A DNA stretch of 64,000 nucleotides, taken from positions 4,847,001 to 4,911,000 of the forward strand of contig NC_132984.1 of NCBI RefSeq assembly GCF_047496725.1. The letters are read 5' to 3'. This stretch comes from Anoplolepis gracilipes (taxonomy: Eukaryota > Arthropoda > Insecta > Hymenoptera > Formicidae). Under the pieces are notes generated by a model that was given only the letters and a program-made list of their open reading frames with translations, was not told the DNA's origin and did not search any database. Each line of letters opens with the position of its first letter. Within the stretch, counting starts at the first letter, position 1. This document shows, piece by piece, positions 25,948 through 38,600 of the stretch. The position numbers and the translations under genes are program-made.

Positions 25948-28520
25948 AAAGAAATAAGAAAAAGTCAAAACGTGTCGGATCGCTTATAAATAGAATAATT
26001 TCAAATATTACATAAATTTCAAAAGTTTTAGTTATTTTAAAAGAATTTTAGAAATCCCGATAATATTTATTGCGGAGATTTTCATTAATAATAATTATTA
26101 TTAATGTATAAACAATTTTATTTCGTGTGTAATGCAAGAAATGTGGCCGTCAAATAGTAAAAATTGATCTCTTGTAATAACGTTACAGTACACATGTACT
26201 TTTTTATTGGATTTAGGTCGACAAGCCGCAAGTTGTGCCATCGAGTGTCGCCGCAGACGACAGACAATTTTCAACTTTGATCGCCCCTAGCGTCTGTCGA
26301 ACAGGTACAAACATTAATGAAGTTATCCTTCGCAACTTTCTTAATAAAGAATTATTGAACCTGCATTGGAGGAAGCGGGGGAGGCGGGGGAGGGGGAGAA
26401 ATTACAGTTGCGTCAGCTCTTTCAGTGTTACATTCGACGAATGTTTTCGAGAAAAGTTTTAAATTATCAATTTATTAATAACCGTCAAGTATTTTAATTT
26501 TTAGACATTAAAATGGATTCCATTCACTTTTGTAACACATTTTATCTTTATGAATGAAATTTAGAAAGAATCTATTTTTGATTAAAGTACATCTAAAATT
26601 TACAAATTAAAACATTCTTAAATATTGTAGAATTAATAATGCGTTATTAATGTAAAATTTTCTCGAATATCGGAGTGACTTTTTCCATTTACACGAAGAG
26701 GAGCTAAATAAATGTATTTAACGAGAGAAATGTAATGCGAGATCGCATATATCTGATAAGAAACTTGATAAATATCAGGTAGTCATCATCAAACACGACG
26801 ACGTTGGAATTGTTTTCTTATGAATCATAGATCATCAAGCTTTCGTTTAGAGATATTTTCTTTAGATTCAAGAACTTCACCAGCGTCTCCTTTGGATCGT
26901 CAAATGTTGACCCTGCGATCCCTATCTTAAATCTTTCCGAAATCTTTTAACTCCGTGGAATTTTTATTTATTTCAAGTTTAAGGTTCCCTTGCGCCCCTC
27001 AAGATTTTTAAAAAATCTCTTATAAATTTATCAGAGGTATTGTTCTTGGAATTTACTTTTGTAAGACCCGTTAAATTGAAATCCTCGGATTCAATTCAGA
27101 GATTACTAAATCCCGTCAATGGAAACTTCTATACTGGAGACGTGGTTGCGGTCTTCGAACCAACTATTGTCGTTTATTTTCTTCACGCAGATTGAACTTG
27201 AAAGAGAGGGATCGTTTAGAGAGATAGAAAATACAGGACGTTCCTTTTCAACCACACACGCCATGCCATTGGTTAACATCGCGTGCGTATAACTAACTGC
27301 GAATTGTATTTGAAAAGAATACCCGTGGAGGGCTTCAACTAAGGTAGAATCCATTCTGAGATAAATTACTATCGAAATGCATCAATCAGGATAGAATGGC
27401 ATCGATGAACCTCGAAGAAATTACATCTTCTATATAAAAAAAAAAAAGAACGCTATTAAAATCTTTTTTTTTAAATATGCAATCCATTCCCTAATTAAAG
27501 GGAAGCGCATTTACTTAGGGATACGTCGTGTACTCATTTCGAAATCTAATTAATCTGACATCACGTTCAGCAGCTCTACGGATAGTACAATGTATTCTAG
27601 CTTGCCAAGTAGTTGGCATTGTCTCGGAAACAATGGCCGCCAGTGGAAATGGACGGCATGGGCCGACCTTGTCCCGCGGGCAGGCAGCCGGTGCAAATTT
27701 ATTAATTGGTTTAGACAGGGAAGACGAAATTATGTATCTATGCATTCGCTCGCGCGGCACCTCCGACAGGTCGCCCGGGGCATAATAATGAGGTTGCCGC
27801 GCTGGTTCGTGCTTAATCGCTGATTATCGTGCGATAATTAGACGCGCATGCCGCAGATAATCATATGGAAATTATCCCTCTCATCGACATCGGGGCAAAC
27901 TTATGCGCAGTTGTAATTACAAAAGCTTAAACTATCCTAACTCAAATTTATTGCTACAATTATTATGGCATATTAATTATTGATTAATTTAAAATATTAT
28001 GTATATGTAATATTTGTACGTTAATTTCTTGCTTAATCTCTTTAATCATTATAAATCCCTATTTATTATTATATTTCAACTTAAAGTAGATTTTAAACTT
28101 AAAGGGAAACATACCTTTCCTTTATTTGTAGTATTATTTTGTATTAAATATTTTATTATAATTAAGTATTGGAAACGTCATCAAATAAATAAGTCTCTAG
28201 ATGATTGACATGGGTTCTCAACACATTATGCTTGTGGTAGAATTTCTTTATGCTCGATTTGTGACTAAATATCCAGTTTGCTAAACAAATCAGCTTCTGT
28301 TGTTGACCTCTGACAAAAGCGCTTTTATACAGAAGACGTAGAAAATTTAGAACCTGTAAAGTTAAGATGTTACGCAGATCCCTGAGAGACAAGAGATAGA
28401 GAGAAAGATTCTTACTCTCTATTCCATTATTATTCTACAGAAATCTCAACTCGATTCCAGCGACGTCTCTGGAAGACGGCTTTTGTTCCCTCCGTTACTT
28501 CTGATAGTATATCATTCCTC

Positions 28521-28560
28521 CCGTGACAATGGGTCACGCGGTGTCACGCACCTGTCACGG
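28521..28560. promoter_or_regulatory. Helically phased GTCACG cluster
   Basis: The plus strand holds CGTGAC at 28522 and GTCACG at 28533, 28543 and 28554, that is one inverted and three direct copies spaced 10-11 bp, with the outer parts forming a CCGTGACA...TGTCACGG inverted pair. The embedded TGTCA resembles TALE-homeodomain sites, but I cannot assign a factor. It lies about 2 kb past the neuroligin stop codon, in a GC-rich island. Confidence 0.3.
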
Positions 28561-29768
28561 CGAGACTGCAAGACGACCGGGGGGCTTCGTTGTGCACGGA
28601 GGATGATTACTGGTTACACGCTGTCGCATAAGGCAGAGAGACAACACCCGGCATCTAAACGCCAACTTAGAGATGCATACTCCAGCTCCCGCGGATATGA
28701 CCGAGTTATCGCTGTCAGATTGCACGTGTCTCGCAGTTGAAACTGATGACAGCGCAAGATCCGAATACATTTGATCCAAATAGTATGATCGAGAAATTGT
28801 CTCAGTTCACAAAACTCGAGGGTCGATTTTCTTTTTAATGATAAAATCAAAGACGGTTACGTTGTCATCCGTGTCTCGATTCCTTGAAACCATTTGGGAT
28901 TTCATTTCGTAGTCTTTATTATTTGTATTTTTTGCCCCTTTTCATTTAGTTTAAACTATATAATATTTTTACTGTCTTTTCATCTTCTATCTCTCTCTCT
29001 CTCTCTCTCTTTTATATTTTCTCCTAATATTTTATAAACAAGAAACTCAATATAAAAATTGGTAAAAATTCGCAGGCTCCACCGATTGTGAAAACACTCG
29101 CCCCGTCACTTTTCCGCTCCTTCAACCATGATCGGAAAGCAAAGCTTTCGAACGGGATCGAGATGAACGAGTCGCGTAGAACGAGATGAAATGAAAACAC
29201 GAGAAAAGGAGAATAAAAGAGACGGCAGGGAAGGTGATAGAGATAGACTGATTGCGGGAGAGCGGTGGGAGAGGATTCGCGCGAAAATGGCATTTTCCTC
29301 CGCACGTGGCGACGGTCGGAGACGAAGAGAAGAGAATCCCATTACTCGGCGAACTTTGAAAATCAATTCGATTCCGTCGGTAATATAAGTGAGAATTCGC
29401 CAACCACTTTGTCCCGATTCCCTGCCGTGCCCTACCGTTCACGGCCGCTGGCGTCTGCGCGACTTATATAAAGGCTGCTTCACTTAATAACAAAGTTTGC
29501 GGGACGCATGTAAAGTCGCGGGCATACACGGTGCAGGCATCTACCCTAAAAGGATGATAAATCGCGAAGAGGAATTTATTCTTTCATTCCGGCTTCTCTG
29601 CTGGAAAAGTACGAAAAACATATATTTTCATCATGTATAAAGTTACAGGCGTAGAAGAGCGCGAGCGCTTTAAAAATTATTAACAACTAGAGGATTACGT
29701 CTAAAATTCGTTTAAAATTCTTCAAACAATCGACGACTGCTCGCAGTTATAGAGCAGCTTGTAATTAG
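28561..29768. other. No recognised gene: 3' flank of neuroligin
   Basis: A GC-richer segment with a (CT)n run at 28990-29010 and overlapping Ser/Arg-rich frames at 29020-29470 on both strands. No domain is seen. Confidence 0.5.
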
Positions 29769-30137
29769 GGTTGCACAAGACAAGACAATATTTGTAAAAA
29801 TATTCAACTGCACCTGAAAAACAATTGTTTAACATAATCTTTTTAATATAGTCTAAGATAATTATTATTATTATTATTATCTGTATCATTCATTTATTTC
29901 CCACACAAAACACAATATATATATATATATCAAGTTTTTTGCAGCTAAATAATTGTGTAAAATTTATATTGTTTATCTTGTTTATTGTATTAAATGTTTT
30001 TGTTTGTTAAAGAAAATTTTTCTAAATTTGTATATATAAGATAGTAATTTTTCCTTATCTAATTTATAAATATATATATTTTTGTCTTTTTTTTTAAATC
30101 AATAATATCGAGACTAGTTTTAATATCTTGTGCAACC
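29769..30137. mobile_element. Miniature inverted-repeat element at the gene 3' end
   Basis: The two ends read GGTTGCACAAGA...(inverted) TCTTGTGCAACC, a 12-bp terminal inverted repeat bounding about 370 bp of AT-rich DNA with no ORF, so a non-autonomous (MITE-like) element. The flanks read TTAG on the left and CTTA on the right, so a short duplication is possible but not clear. It lies 480-850 bp beyond the neuroligin stop codon and contributes AATAAA hexamers on the gene strand. The superfamily is not recognised. Confidence 0.55.
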
Positions 30138-30404
30138 TTACATGTAATACAGTTTTGCTTCTGCACGGGCTCTTAAACATCGATGGTATTAATATTTACA
30201 CGATATACAATTATATTAAATGTATCCATTGTTTTAATCGTAGAAAAATAGTAGAATTAATAATAATAAAAAAAGTTATACACATAAATAAAATGCGTCT
30301 ATGGCGCTCTGAAGTAGTAATAAATAACGCTAATCTTATATAAGGAAAGTATTTGTTTTATGAATTTATGGTGCCATAAATAAGAAAAGATTTATACAAA
30401 ACGG

Positions 30405-30410
30405 TTTAAT
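30405..30410 (-). terminator. Candidate poly(A) signal ATTAAA
   Basis: This is the first near-consensus polyadenylation hexamer downstream of the neuroligin stop codon, about 200 bases into the presumed 3' UTR on the minus strand. A run of about 27 U (A-run on the plus strand, near 30504-30530) lies between stop and signal. Canonical AATAAA hexamers on the same strand occur only further on, at 29981-29986 and 29893-29898, inside the miniature element. Which one is used is unknown. Confidence 0.35.
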
Positions 30411-30503
30411 AAACATGAGATTTTTTTTTTCTAGAGAGAGAATTATTTTTCTCCCCTCATCATTTGACCATGATATTTTAAATACTTGCAAATGCTCTGT
30501 GAC

Positions 30504-30534
<31 letters not shown>

Positions 30535-30613
30535 GAAAACTGTAATCGCATCGGAATATCCGAGATACGTGAGATCCCGAATCTACATTCGCGAGATTGG
30601 ACGCGGCAGCCAA

Positions 30614-32615
30614 TTATTTCTTGCTCGCCGGCTTGCGTTTGATCGTACCGGTATTCGAGCTGCTGGAATTTCCGTTGCTGGCGGACGAGGAGTCGGTGCT
30701 GGGGGGGCTGTTCTCGGTCTTGGGCATCATCGGCGCCGTCGCCGTCGCCGTCGGTGTCGGTATGCACGACCTGACGTCGCATGTCGATGGCGCGTTCGTG
30801 ATTTTACCGGGCGCCATATCTGTTCTCTCTACGTAGGACGGCTTTTCAATCCCGGTCTCCTCTCGCCTGCGGGAGAAGGACGGTATCCTCGTAACCCTCG
30901 GCTTCTCCCTCAGGGACGGCTTCTCCCTTTGCTCCAGCGCCGCCCTGTCTCGCTCGTTGTTTTGGCAATTCTGCTGTTCCGGCGACGGTATGGCCGACAC
31001 CTTCGGTATATTCCTTTGATCCCTCTGGTACCTCGGCAGACTCGTCGTTGGCTTTATGATGATCTTGGGCTGCTTCAGACTACTCGCCGGGCCGCAATTC
31101 TTCGGCTCCCGCGGGGTGATGATTATTCGTGGCTCCCTCCTCTCCGCCAGCGAATCGTCCAACCTTTCTGATGACGATGACGATCCTCCATCGCGCGTTG
31201 GATCGGCCGAAACCGCGCCGGGTTCGTGCTCGCTCTTATTGCGATCCTCTTGTTGCGATCCCGGAATCGACGGACTGGGATATCGATTGTCTTGACATGG
31301 ATTAACCGCTCTCGGCGCGATCACGATCTTTGGCTCCACCGCGGTTCCTGCGTCCCTACCGACCACTATTTGCGGTTCTGACCCTGTCGACGTCATTACG
31401 CCCGGAGACTGGCTTGGTTTGTACCAATTTGGATTCCCCGCTTCTAAGAGCGGGGTGGATTTGCCAATATCCTCGTCGACGCTGTGTGAGTTTGTCGGCG
31501 AGAAGCGGTATTGACCCCCGTGAAGCGGGCACTTTGGATTGGCGTATATGGTATCCACACTTCCGCCAGGTTGAACGCTTCTACCTTCCTCTAAAGAATC
31601 TATTATATTAGGATCGGAGCTATTCCTGCCGGAGTCCTGTCTCCTCAGCAATGGACCCACGTGCAGGTTTGTCGTGATCGGCTCGTTCTCGCTCTGATTT
31701 TCGTTCTCCTCGGCCAAGAACGCGCCCTTCTCGAGACTCTTCGAGGGTCCGAATATCCTGGGTGGTGGTAACGGTGGTTGATTCGAAAATAGGTTCATTC
31801 GATTTCCGCTCTTGTAGTCCTTCAACGAATTCGCCTGCTGTTTTGACACAAAAAGGCTACTCGGCGCCGGAAGCGATCGCCTCTTCTCGATGTCCGGTAG
31901 CACCTTGGGATAGTTTCGACGCTTGATCGTCTGCAGAGCTTCCTCGGGACTGATGCACTCTCGCTCCACGATTGGCTCACGACACGTGACGTTTATGTCG
32001 GTTGTGGCGAAGGTGGTTAAAATCGGCCCGGTCTTTACATAGATCTCTTCGCCGGGTGGATTCTCGTATTTCGATTGATTGGACCCCGGCGTCTCGATGT
32101 TTGTCCCTGGACCGGGACGGGGCAGACGAGACTTCAGCTTGGGATTGATCTTAGCGTACAGGCTGTTCCCGCTTTCTGCATCAGACTCGTAGATTTTGGG
32201 AGTGGAGAAATTCGGCATCATCGTCCTGAGGACGTTCTCCATCGGTAGGGGATCGCTTCTGGAATGATGATGCTCGATGACAATTACCTCGGGTGTCATC
32301 AGCTGATCCACGTTAGGCTCGTATTCGTTTGGCACTTCAATGCTCCTCGTCAACTCGATTGGCACTTGATTCAGAACGGATTCTGTCCTGGTTGCCGGAG
32401 TCGCGTCGATCGCCACGGAAATTTTCGGCAGCTTTGACTTCTTTCCAGGACGCACAACTAGCGCCGGGCTCTCGTCGTAGATCGGTTCCTCCTTTCTTTC
32501 CTTCAGCGCGTCCTCAACTATACGTTGCTTCTCTTCTTGCTGCTGCTTGTTTAGCTTCTCCTGATGCTCCTTCTGCAACGTTTCTCGTGTTTTGCGCAGG
32601 AATCTCGGTGAACAT
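30614..32615 (-). CDS. Nlg: Neuroligin exon k: giant terminal exon, cytoplasmic tail
   Basis: A 2002-base last exon encoding 666 residues and TAA. The start at 32615 is set by phase: an AG at 32616-32617 preceded by a T-rich tract leaves one base that completes the Arg codon, and reads CSPRFLRKTRETLQKEHQEK. The tail begins with a charged coiled-coil-like stretch (KLNKQQQEEKQRIVEDALKE), is then disordered and rich in Pro, Ser, Glu and Arg, has a polyproline SH3/EVH1-type site PPLPPPR near 31765, and carries four related E/Q-P-x-I-V/I-V/I segments (see findings). It ends GTIKRKPASKK, which is not a PDZ ligand. Codon use is GC-rich, unlike the surrounding introns. Confidence 0.92.
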
Positions 32616-35600
32616 CTATATCGGACAAAGCAAAAGCAAAAGACCCGATCGATGTTACAAAATATTCCCAGAGAAAGTTTTTTGCCAGGGCCAATTATAA
32701 TATATTAAAAATTAATTTTCAAAAATGCAACACTATAAACTTTACTAATTTCTGCCAATTATATAAAAAATTTAGCCAATTTAATTACGTATTTTTTCCC
32801 TTAATTTAATTAATATTTGCAATAAAAAATAACGTTGAGCGTTCTTGAGAAATATTTGACTATAATATATGAATGATATTTTTACTGGAAAAATTATCGT
32901 GAAACTCAATGTTAAAATATACGTCAAATAATATTGTTACAAGTTTTACGTAAAAAATGTAAACTTAATGTTATTAATACTCTGCTCCTTTTTTAAACAT
33001 TGATATTGACTAGTTATTATCGAGAGTTATTATCAATGACGTAAGCCATTGTAAGCCATTTCGTAAATGATGATTGTTTTGTAAATGATAACGAGCACTA
33101 ATAATAACAATTGCACTCTCATGCTCTGGAAATTAATTAATTTTAATCTTGTGTATTTTACGTCAACAAACGAGAAATTATTTTTTACATCCGTAAATTT
33201 AATGATACATATTTATTTATTTCACGCTGTACGCATGTTTATAATTAAGCGTATTCTAAATATACGATTTTACGTTGCCCATCATCATAACACAGTCGTA
33301 TTAATAAACAGAAAAGTAATACATGTCGCGGTGATCATGTCGTAGTTTAAAAATATATAAATATATACTTTATTTAATATAACTATAACATGCAGCGAAA
33401 AAATTTTTTACTGCGCCCTAAAAAAAAAGGTAAATGGAAATATTTTAAAAATTTATTACGCAATTTGTACATGATACGCAAATATTTCGTAAAGTTATTT
33501 ATTTTTATCGTTGTATAAAATTTCCTCTATATTGTATTTTTTTTTATCGTTCTTATTTTTGTTTTAATCAGCGTGGCAACAAATATACGATACTACGATA
33601 TTGTTGACGGTATTATTTGCAAATCAAATATTGCTCGCTAAATGACGAGAGATACGAAGTTGCGCTCTAACGAGTTCAATTAACTTTGTAGGGTGTACAC
33701 TTGTCAATCGTTTTCGCGAGTCAATACACCTAACGAAATATTGGACTGATTAAAAGAGAGAAAGAAAAAAAAAAAAAACTCAATTCTCCGATTTGAGTGA
33801 TACGGGCCACGTCTCAAAGCAACCACTCTTTAGGCGGGACCCCCTTAATTGGATTACTGGGTCGCGCAACCCTCACCGCGATCGACGAATTTGCGAGGGT
33901 AAGCGTTCTCCAAGTATCTCGAGCTCTTCGCAATTAGGGAAGACGTACAAATCGAGTTTGAAACGTCGAGGACAGCAAATTAGCCTACAGTACAACGTCA
34001 GAATGACAAAGAATTTAATCTACTAATTATACTATATATAATTAATTAACCCGTTAAAAACAACTGTTTAATTTTCTTTCACTCGCCAATGTAAATCATT
34101 GGCATTCGTGGATATTGAATTTCTGAATGGATAATGAAGATTTCAAATCCTCCGATCCGTCAAGAAGATGCAAATTTAATAAAGCGATCTCGCAAAATAA
34201 ATTAGTCTAAAATAAAATAATTCAACGATTCCAACCGACAGATGCCAAATTTCAATCAGTTTCATTATTAATTTACAATAATTGCATGAATTCACTAATA
34301 TATTAATTTCAGTTTAACGAGAAAATTTACATTGCTACGTGAATGTAATATTCGGGAACGTAATATGCGTTAAAATGATGTTGATAACTTTTCCGAAAAA
34401 TAATATTAGGTAATATTGAAAATAATTTTGTGAAAATTAGTTGTTTAAAAATATATTACCTCACCGAGGTTCACTGACCTGTGGACAATCTCCTGTTGAA
34501 TCCACTCCCTGACCTTGATGTGAGTGTCAATGGTGGAGCTGGAGTTTTGCCTCGACAGTTTCGATCTGCGTCCAAAGTTGGAGTTGTTGTCGTACGCCTT
34601 GTCATTCTTTATCACGTCGTTGAGATCTGGCTTGCTGTCGCTTTTGTAGCCCAGCTGGCCGTAATGGTTCTCGTGCTTATCAGTCTTCGACCTCTTGACG
34701 GAGTCGTCTTTCTTCTCGCTGGCTCGCCTCTTCAACGACTTCTCCTTCCCCTTCACCCTCTGCTTTTTGTAATAGATGTACAGGAAGGCCGTAAAGTTTA
34801 TCAGTATAAACGCCACGAAGAAGACAATCACCATCATCATCGTCGACGTGCTTTTTAACGTATCGGTCTCCATCGTGGATCCCTGCCCGATATTTCCGAT
34901 CGAAGACGGCTTGTCCGTGTTGGAAGTCGTGCTCGACGGAATCGCGTGTCTGCCGGAAAAATAAAATATTTCCCAATCCGTACGGGAATTAACATAAACT
35001 TAATACTTTTTTTATTCGCAATTTTGGCCGAGTGGAGAGAAATTCCTCCGACAGCAAGAATTTCATATACATGTGTAATTAATGAACTATTCCTAATTCC
35101 TACTACCACCGACCTGGCACCGTAGGTTTCGTACTTTTGGTTTGCGGTACTGTTGGCATATTTGCCGATCCCGTCGGCGAAGTCGAGAATCTGCGGTCGC
35201 GGTCCTCTCGATCGTGTCGGGCCCGAGATGTCTTTATTCGGGTGCCTGAGCAGATTGGGCAGATCTTCATTCCAGAACTGCATCTCCGCCATGCGATAAT
35301 GCGTACCTACATTAGGCGGTATGGCTGCGTGCAAGAGAGACACGCATATCGCGTGTCAAATAGTTAATGAAATTATTTTTTTAATTTTTTGAATGATAAA
35401 GTGTGTAGTAAAATATATATGTAATCTTGTTTATTATTTTATATTATATATCTAATATAAATATCATTAAATATTTTGCATGTTACTATATTTAATTCAA
35501 TATTAAATTAATAATAAATTTAATATTAATTAATTATTAACTTTACTTGATATTATTTATAATATTTTATTATTTTATATTTATATTGACAAAAATGAAA

Positions 35601-38600
35601 TACATGATAAAAATAAAATAATATATTGGAAATACTAATGTAAAAAAATATTAATGTAAAAGTTGTTTATATCAGGGTGTAGAAATCCAGATTTTTACTT
35701 ACTCAAATTGAAATATGTCTGATTGACAGAATCGTATTCTGGCCACTCGACCTCGTACTGATCCCATTCCTTGAACCCATTACTCAGGTAGGGATGTTGC
35801 TTGGCGACATTGGGATTCCTGGGGGATTCGAATATTTTTTTTTTATAAATAATCACGAATGATTAATGCGCGGCAGCAGAAATAACTTTTGTCGTACAGG
35901 CCGACTTGGGATTAATACTCCGGGCAGGAAATTGGAATGTGATATGGGAGAAGAAGATATCGAATAATCCAAAATAATCCGCGGGGATATTTAATATTAT
36001 CCCTTCTGCTTGTAAAATTACTGTAAAATTAACGCGCGATCGCGGACTTTTTTAGGATTCAATTTTGCGGAATTTCAAGTTCCGCGGAATGTTTGGAAAT
36101 TATAAAATCCGACCGTTTCGTAATTTAAGCGCTTAAAATCTGAATATCTAGACTAGCGGAATTTCAATTCGACAAACTCTCTTTCCTATATTCATTCGAA
36201 ATTCCGAAGGGCAACGTAACGTTATAATCCACGCAGAAATCTCCGGCATTAATCATACATTTTGTAAACCTTTGGCAATTTTAAAAATATATAATACGTC
36301 TCGCACACACGCGATGATTCAAACATGCGAGGAAATGATTTTCGAACGAACGCGGATACATTTGATCGATCGACGGTGGATTTCACTGGCGGTGTAGACG
36401 ACCAACAAAAAAAAAAAAAAAAGAAGAAAGAAAAAAAAAACAGCCCTTCCTCTGTCATTCGTTATCACCGACGGCACTCCCGTACAGATGCTGCTCGTCG
36501 TTTATCCTCGCAAAGAGACGCGCCCTTATACGGTAGATACAGCGACGCATGTAATATCGATCATGCTGCGCGACGTTTACAAACGCGTAATGTTTACCAC
36601 ACGTACGTTAATCTAAATTCTCTGTCTTGCTTAATTGCAGGGACCTAGTTTTCCTTGAGTTTCACCGTTTATCCCATTGTAATGTAGAAATAAACTCTAG
36701 TCAAACAATATGTTCAAAGCAGTGTCTGGGTCAAAAAAATTGCGTAGCCGCAAACGCGACACGCGGTTTTATATTTTGCAACAAAATGGATATACAATTA
36801 TTCCTTAACAAAGTGTATGTAGATGTGTATTTCAGAATTTTATATTTTGCATAGAGAAACTAAATTTCATTACGAAAGAGGGAATTTTATACTCTTAATA
36901 AACCATAAAGGTTGCTAAATTTAAACGTATTTTTTCAACAGACAGTTAATAATCGTAATACAAATTTTATACACAACACTGCGTTTCTGACGTCTAATTG
37001 TAAGAAACTTAAGATATAATCAAATGTCAATCCTTTCAAATATTATAGTTTTGAAAAATTTAATCTTCGTGAATTTATTTAGAAATAATTAGTGAATTTT
37101 AAATGTAAAAAAAAAAAAAGAGTATAGAAAAAGAGCTGTTTCATTTTAAAAAAACATACATAATTACAAAGATTCAAAAATCATATTTTAAGTTAAGACA
37201 GACTGAAAATACTACAAAGGGTGTAGTATTTTAATACTCTCACAATTTTACAATATTTTATTTTACGAATAACTAAAACGGAACATATATGGTCGAATAA
37301 TTTTAATAAAATTTAAAATTGCATAATAATCCTGTGTCGTACACAAATATTAACACCAGAACAATTATTTTATAAAAAACGAAAAATACAAATTGAGCAA
37401 TTAATATTTTGTTTTAATTCCGTTTCAATATTGAATTCTAATATTTTTATTATACGAGTCAAATGTAAATCTATTTTAAAATTAATTATGTAAAAATTGA
37501 GATATTTGGAGATATAAATTTTTCATAGAGCTTTAGTACAATTGCAGCAATGTTCTTATTCATGCAGAGGGTAGTTTTTAAATTTATATAATATAATTTA
37601 ACCACACTCATTTTACGATTTAAATGATTTTATATATCGAAATAAATTTTTAATACAGTTAGAAATTTGATCTACCCCCTCGGTTTAAACAAAAGTGGCT
37701 TTGTATCACGAGAACATTGGGCTTATTCGACCGAATAAAATGAAACGTTTTGCTGGGTGAAACGAAATGTCGAAATAATTCGTATCTGTGGATAATCTGT
37801 TTTCATCGCGTAAATTAAAACAGCCGATTCACCGGATCGTTAATTCGACAATATATCGAGCATCAACATAACAAGCATCAAATTGCGCCAAGTTAATTTA
37901 AGATAAAAACCCGAATGAAAAAAAACACGCATATTACATAAAACATGTACATTTACGCAAAACAAAGCAAGAAAAAAAGATTAATAATTAAATTTAATGA
38001 GTATTTTTAATGATCTGTCAGATAAAGTTTATTAGTTTTGTATTTCCCCTTTTTTGTAATTTTGCTGATATCATTTCGTTCAGCTATTAAGTTTAGAATA
38101 AAAATATGTGTTATTCTTAAAAGAATTCCACTCATGCTCTTTAAAATCACACAATATAATTTACTTTAAAAATATATAATTAAAGTTGAACATTATTAAA
38201 TTTCTCAATTTTGCATACATTATCCATTTTATAAAAATATATTTTTAATTTTCAAAAAACTAATTTATATTTTAATCAATATTTCAAAATTGTCCATTAA
38301 TTCTGGTTCCTGAATTTATTTATTTTTTAGTTTATTTAATTCTATATTCACCAAATGTAAAACGGAAAAATATATTACCGCTCGGTTTAATTAAACATCT
38401 AAATGTTTAGTTAATTGAAAATCAGGTTTCCCGAATACGTATGTTTCAAGTCCAACTTTAGCAACTAGAAATTTTCGCGTCAACGCCCAACAACAATTGT
38501 TCGCCACTATTATTAAATACGATCGTTTCTACACGGTTACTGCCACTCATAACATTTAATATCAACTTTAATTTAACTTTAATACACGCAATGTGATTAT

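Larger units (their letters stand above)
21076..28520. other. No recognised gene: intergenic
   Basis: GC-rich islands at 21140-21720, 22140-22390, 23150-24300, 24930-25300, 26210-26460 and 27490-27910 alternate with AT-rich DNA. The island 23840-24160 has an open plus frame of 102 codons (MSSSSEDQIHFRRIQPALIP) with no recognised domain. TA-rich simple sequence fills 24520-24830. Confidence 0.55.

Noticed and set aside
30569..31171. Long plus-strand frame of 200 codons and others at 31330-31611 and 32329-32700
   Set aside because: They are antisense shadows of the GC-rich neuroligin exon k, which is fixed by phase and by the transmembrane exon before it.
34481..34858. Plus-strand 125-codon frame
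   Set aside because: Exact antisense of neuroligin exon j, whose transmembrane helix and splice sites are clear.
36325..36648. Lys-rich plus-strand frame
   Set aside because: Created by an interrupted A-run inside neuroligin intron g-h; no domain.
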